A stretch of 39,331 bases of DNA from Okeania sp. SIO2C9. Its GTDB lineage: Bacteria; Cyanobacteriota; Cyanobacteriia; Cyanobacteriales; Microcoleaceae. Position 1 is the first letter of the stretch. Each line of letters opens with the position of its first letter. The notes beneath the pieces are model-generated. The model ran no database searches and was not told where the DNA came from. It saw only the letters and a program-made list of their open reading frames with translations. A program made the position numbers and the translations under genes. Positions 36,164-39,331 of this stretch are shown piece after piece. The stretch covers positions 1 through 39,331 of the forward strand of contig NZ_JAAHGO010000082.1 of the NCBI RefSeq assembly GCF_010672455.1. The letters run 5' to 3'.

Positions 36164-36333
36164 ACATGGCGAGATAGACGTATTCCTACTACTGAGCAGT
36201 TACGCCAAGAGTTAGAAACGTGGAGTCAACAGCGGAATCAAAATCTTAGCAAGGTGGTTTGGCGTTTTTCCACGCTTCGATGCTAGAGTCAAACTGCAAC
36301 ATCTTTCTCTTTATCCTGTATTTGAAACTTCCA
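36164..36333 (+). pseudogene. IS630-family transposase, C-terminal remnant
   Basis: The frame reads WRDRRIPTTEQLRQELETWS, QQRN and KVVWRF, then after a frameshift near 36275 DARVKLQHLSLYPVFETS. The RRIP..EQL...W...RN...WRF...DARVKL series is the usual C-terminus of IS630-type transposases. The upstream DDE part is not recognisable in 35971-36163, which instead holds short tandem CCACCCGGACCACACTT-like duplications. Confidence 0.75.
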
Positions 36334-36625
36334 AACATCAATAACTCCCCCGGATTGTTCACCTTCACTATCAACCAGTAGCGATATAGCTGCCGCTAGA
36401 CTCCGCCCAACGCTTATTTTTTGATTTTTTACTGTCTATTCAAGAGCGATTGCTATCGTCTTTATTTCTGACTCCTACCTTCAAAAAATTTTATACCGAT
36501 GCTACCGGATTTGATATGACGAGTTATTTTTTCCTTCATTAAATCATCTTGAGCAGTTGAGCTTTTTTCTAACAGAGGAAATAAGTCTGCTCCTTACCTC
36601 CATAGAAAAACTCTAATAATTTTTT
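36334..36625. other. Intergenic stretch between the IS630 remnant and the oxidase
   Basis: No gene was identified. A CTACCGGATTTGATATGAC family F-like end lies at about 36500-36518. Confidence 0.5.
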
Positions 36626-37981
36626 CTATCTCTCTAACCAAGCTTTCATTTTTCCAGGATTTAATAATCCGTAGGGGTCTACCTTTTTCTTAAATTCTAA
36701 CTGTTCAAAGTCTGTAGTTTTCATTCCTCCATCTTCCAAAATATAGGTATGAGGATTAAAAATATTTACCCCATTTTTTTCGTGATATTCAATAATTTCA
36801 TTTAGTCGTTCTTCTGAAGTATAACGGACAATTTGTAATCCTACTGGTGTAGTTTTACCATCCATTCGCATAAATTCTAAGTGCATGATTACTTCATCAC
36901 CAAAATGCCGATACATTTTTTCTACAAGTGCTAGATTTCTATCAGCAGGAAAACCACTTTGTAAATAAGTCAAATTTGTATCTACACTCCGAGCGTGTAA
37001 CGTCGTATGATTCCAAGTAAACTCATATATTGGTGTACCCTTACTTGCCTCTTGAGCAGTTTTTTCATAACAAATTTCACCTTTAAATTCTTTAACTAAA
37101 TCCTGAAAAGACTCCAAACTATATTCAGATACCATCAAAAAAGCACAATGTTTTCCTTCAGGAATTGAACTTTTTACCCCAGCAAAAAAACTAGGTATCG
37201 GCCAAGCAAAAACAGTAATTAATTTTTTGACTATTCCATCACTATCTCCCAATGCTTGACCAAATTTTGCACAGGTCATAAAGTCGTCAAAAGTTACTAT
37301 TAATTCTGCCCAAGGATAAGTAGGAGCTAGAGGTATTTCTAACTGAGTAATAATTCCATTTGTTCCATAAGCATGATTAACTTTTTGTACATTATCGCCA
37401 CGCAATTCTATAACTCTTGGTTCCTCTTCCATAGTCACAACTCGCACGGCAGAAACATTACCTCGATCTCTCAATCCACCATAATTAATTGAACCAATTC
37501 CACTACTACCACCACCGATAAAACCGCCAATTGTAGCAGTACGATAAGTTGAGGGAAACATCCTGATTTCCCAACCAATTTCTCTTGTTTTTTTATCTAA
37601 TGCTACTAATTTTACTCCTGGTTCTACGCAAGATAAACCAGGTTTTATCCAATTAATTTTATTCATTTTTGTAGTGTCGAGAACTACCCCTCCTTCTAAA
37701 GGAATACATTGCCCATAGTTACCAGTTCCAGCACCTCTAACTGTTAAAGGTGCTTGATATTTAACGCAAGTTTTAGCTATTTGTAAAACCTCTGCTTCAT
37801 TGGTGGGACGAACAACTAAATTAGCTCTTTTATCTTTTAGTTGCGATTGTAAAATAGGGCTGAAATGATAATAGTCTAAGGATAGTTTAATAACTTGATT
37901 TGGTTCAGTAATAATTTCGATATTTTTTAGTTCTGAGGCTAATGTTTCCCAATTTATTTGTTTTGTTTCAGTTGTTGTCAT
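36626..37981 (-). CDS. FAD-linked oxidase (GlcD/PCMH-type)
   Basis: The 451-residue flavoprotein has an N-terminal PCMH-type FAD-binding domain (about 40-220): VVRPTNEAEVLQIAK, LTVRGAGTGNYGQ, GGVVLDTTKM and GGFIGGGSSGIGSINYGGLRD. The flavin-binding glycine-rich loops are intact. A substrate/cap domain follows and ends VDPYGLLNPGKMKAWL, the usual C-terminal signature of FAD-linked oxidases (glycolate, lactate or alditol-type). No Cys-rich iron-sulphur domain is present and no glcE/glcF partner is nearby, so the substrate is uncertain. The start ATG (37981) encodes MTTTETKQINW; no strong Shine-Dalgarno was seen. Confidence 0.9.
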   Translation of the reverse strand: MTTTETKQINWETLASELKNIEIITEPNQVIKLSLDYYHFSPILQSQLKDKRANLVVRPTNEAEVLQIAKTCVKYQAPLTVRGAGTGNYGQCIPLEGGVVLDTTKMNKINWIKPGLSCVEPGVKLVALDKKTREIGWEIRMFPSTYRTATIGGFIGGGSSGIGSINYGGLRDRGNVSAVRVVTMEEEPRVIELRGDNVQKVNHAYGTNGIITQLEIPLAPTYPWAELIVTFDDFMTCAKFGQALGDSDGIVKKLITVFAWPIPSFFAGVKSSIPEGKHCAFLMVSEYSLESFQDLVKEFKGEICYEKTAQEASKGTPIYEFTWNHTTLHARSVDTNLTYLQSGFPADRNLALVEKMYRHFGDEVIMHLEFMRMDGKTTPVGLQIVRYTSEERLNEIIEYHEKNGVNIFNPHTYILEDGGMKTTDFEQLEFKKKVDPYGLLNPGKMKAWLER

Positions 37982-38199
37982 TGGTATTTTGAGTAAAAAG
38001 TTATTTTAACATTATTATGTACGATTCGCTTGAAAAGTAGTCATTGCGACCAGAGGAATAAATCCCCTAAACCCTTGATATTGCTTGATTTAACTCCGTT
38101 CCAGTCGCAATGACTTGACTATAGTAATTATCCTAGTTTAATATTATAGCAATTTTCGTAAGTATTCAGCTGGGAAACAGTTATAGGAGGTTAATTGCC

Positions 38200-38643
38200 A
38201 TGAATTTTATTAAACTTGGTAGACTGGCCAAAAGTTTAACAGGAGCGATCGCTGCTTATATAAGTTTTTTCTCAATTGTCATTGTCACCCCTACTCTTGC
38301 TAAAACTCCCATAGGAGAATTACAACGTGGTGACAATGCGACTATTTCCGGGCAAGTAATAGGAATTTCGGGCGATGAATTTATGCTTGATGATGGCACA
38401 GGAAAAATTTTAGTTGATACTGACGATCGGGAACTCACAAATTTATCAGTGGGAGAGCAAGTAAAAGTAATAGGAGAGTACGACGATGATGATTTTGATG
38501 CTTTTTCTATTACTCGCCAAGATGGAAATGTAATTAATATTCAGTCAAATGATGATGATGATGACTATGATGACGATGACTATGATGACGATGACTATGA
38601 TGATGATGACTATGATGACGATGACTATGATGATGACGACTAA
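38200..38643 (+). CDS. Exported OB-fold protein with Asp/Tyr repeat tail
   Basis: The 147-residue protein has a signal peptide (about 1-34, hydrophobic core SLTGAIAAYISFFSIVIV, cleavage probably near TLAKTP). A single bacterial OB-fold-like domain follows (about 36-105: GDNATISGQVIGISGDEFML, DDGTGKILVDTDD, VGEQVKVIGEYDDDDFDAF), of the kind seen in YgiW/NirD-like periplasmic proteins. From about 113 the chain is pure Asp with Tyr every fifth residue (YDDDD, about six units), encoded by 15-bp DNA repeats. Such a tail could bind Ca2+ or other cations. AGGAGG lies 9 nt before the ATG, an excellent Shine-Dalgarno. Confidence 0.85.
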   Translation: MNFIKLGRLAKSLTGAIAAYISFFSIVIVTPTLAKTPIGELQRGDNATISGQVIGISGDEFMLDDGTGKILVDTDDRELTNLSVGEQVKVIGEYDDDDFDAFSITRQDGNVINIQSNDDDDDYDDDDYDDDDYDDDDYDDDDYDDDD

Positions 38644-38651
38644 TATAGAAT

Positions 38652-38875
38652 GGCGTTGGTGATTTGAGGTATGATCTCATGTCCGGATAAGAGCGTGATA
38701 GAACTCCGTGACCTTTACGCGACCAAAAAACTTTCTCCTTCTACTCCGGTTTCTTCTTATTTCTTCCCTCCTGACTCGGTCCTCCTGACTTCCCCTCCTG
38801 GGAGCAGGGGGGCACGCGGGTGGGTTGACTCCTAAAGAATTAAGATGAATACCATACACGCGCTTCACCAACGCC
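38652..38875. mobile_element. MITE, family A (TIR GGCGTTGGTGA), copy 5
   Basis: GGCGTTGGTGATTTGAGG and GCGCTTCACCAACGCC bound 224 bp, starting 8 bp after the stop of the OB-fold gene. The interior matches copies 1 and 3 but carries a longer, disordered CTCCTGACTCGG array and an extra GC-rich insert. The 8-bp flanks (TATAGAAT and AAAAGCTT) do not match, so no target duplication remains. Confidence 0.85.
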
Positions 38876-39048
38876 AAAAGCTTTTAATTTCGACAATAAT
38901 TTTCCTTCCTTTTTTTTTCAACTAAATTTAAAAAAGGAGTCCCGCGTTGTAATCTATGATTCAGCGCCGGGAGGAATTAGTGAAGAGCAAATAAAATGAA
39001 GCTTCATTGTTGATTGATATTTTTCACCTTTTGAAGTATCGTATAAGA

Positions 39049-39331
39049 ATGAAGCAAATAACAACTATATCCTGTAAATTAAAGGTCAGCCCAGAAGTGG
39101 CAAAAGAAATAGAAGCCACTATGGAAATGTTTGCTAATGCTTGTCAGTATGTACACAAAAACAGTGACAAAAAACTGACAAATCATGTGGCCATGCAAGC
39201 CTTAATGTACGGTACAGTTAGAGAAAAGTTTCAGTTATCAGCACAAACTACAATTCACGCCATTAGACGAGTATGTTCTAATCGCAAAACTTCTATTACT
39301 AATCATATTCAAAAAGAATTAACTTTTGCAC
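39049..39331 (+). CDS. tnpB: TnpB-family protein, N-terminal part, cut by the window end
   Basis: ATG 39049 opens 94 codons to the window edge: MKQITTISCKLKVSPEVAKE, then MFANACQYVHKN, VAMQALMYGTVREKF and TIHAIRRVCSNRKTS. This resembles the N-terminal helical/wedge region of a TnpB of a different subgroup from the one at 2509-5348. The frame is intact so far. Whether the RuvC and zinc-ribbon parts are present cannot be seen. The 150 bp upstream (GTCCCGCGTTGTAATC...) may be the left end of the element. Confidence 0.8.
   Translation, partial: MKQITTISCKLKVSPEVAKEIEATMEMFANACQYVHKNSDKKLTNHVAMQALMYGTVREKFQLSAQTTIHAIRRVCSNRKTSITNHIQKELTFA

Noticed and set aside
35971-36177. 68-residue frame with repeated PPGPHF
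   Set aside because: It spans short tandem duplications and ends in another frame of the IS630 remnant; probably not coding.
38677-38877. Minus-strand frame MALVKRVYGIHLNSLG
   Set aside because: The same peptide pattern (KRVYDINLNHLG) appears wherever a family A MITE occurs; it is a translation of the MITE arm.

Overview
The window looks like chromosomal DNA from a filamentous, repeat-rich cyanobacterium of the Moorena/Okeania/Trichodesmium/Microcoleus kind; the genus is inference. Support comes from scattered HIP1 octamers (GCGATCGC, e.g. near 7467, 14787, 18952, 25449, 33260, 38244), low GC, many 7-bp-period tandem arrays, and typically cyanobacterial genes: a CruA-type lycopene cyclase, a GH57/DUF3536 glycosidase, a DUF1400 hydrolase and an NYN/OST-HTH protein. 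About half of the window is non-coding and is mostly fossil or miniature mobile DNA.

Left part (1-5.4 kb): a structured RNA-like stretch followed by a short reading frame resembling the N-terminus of IscB (possible solo omega-RNA), an NYN/OST-HTH protein, then a decayed IS200/IS605-type tnpB that has been invaded about seven times, including by a truncated group II intron and by a MITE with an 8-bp target duplication. 5.5-12.3 kb: an SDR oxidoreductase, 4-hydroxyphenylpyruvate dioxygenase, a small membrane protein, a DUF924 fossil, a divergent cytochrome P450 whose stop codon is formed at the end of an IS5-family insertion, and nested repeats. 12.5-15.2 kb: a GH57 enzyme. 17.2-24.1 kb: a P-type cation ATPase (CtpE-like), a Ca2+/H+ antiporter, hisF and a small membrane protein, separated by long repeat-filled gaps. 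25.1-34 kb: an unrecognised membrane/coiled-coil protein, the CruA-like cyclase, a 77-residue protein, a TPR protein, a lone transposase-type helix-turn-helix protein and a secreted alpha/beta hydrolase. 36.2-39.3 kb: an IS630 fossil, an FAD-linked oxidase, an exported OB-fold protein with an Asp/Tyr tail, and the start of another tnpB that runs off the window.

No clear operon is visible: nearly every gene stands alone between repeats. Functional links are loose: HPPD and the CruA-like protein both bear on isoprenoid/quinone/carotenoid metabolism, and the P-type ATPase and CaxA may both handle Ca2+. The most unusual signal is the repeat architecture. At least ten families of miniature inverted-repeat elements are present, several with perfect target duplications, and at least six of them carry a 7-bp-period array in their interior.
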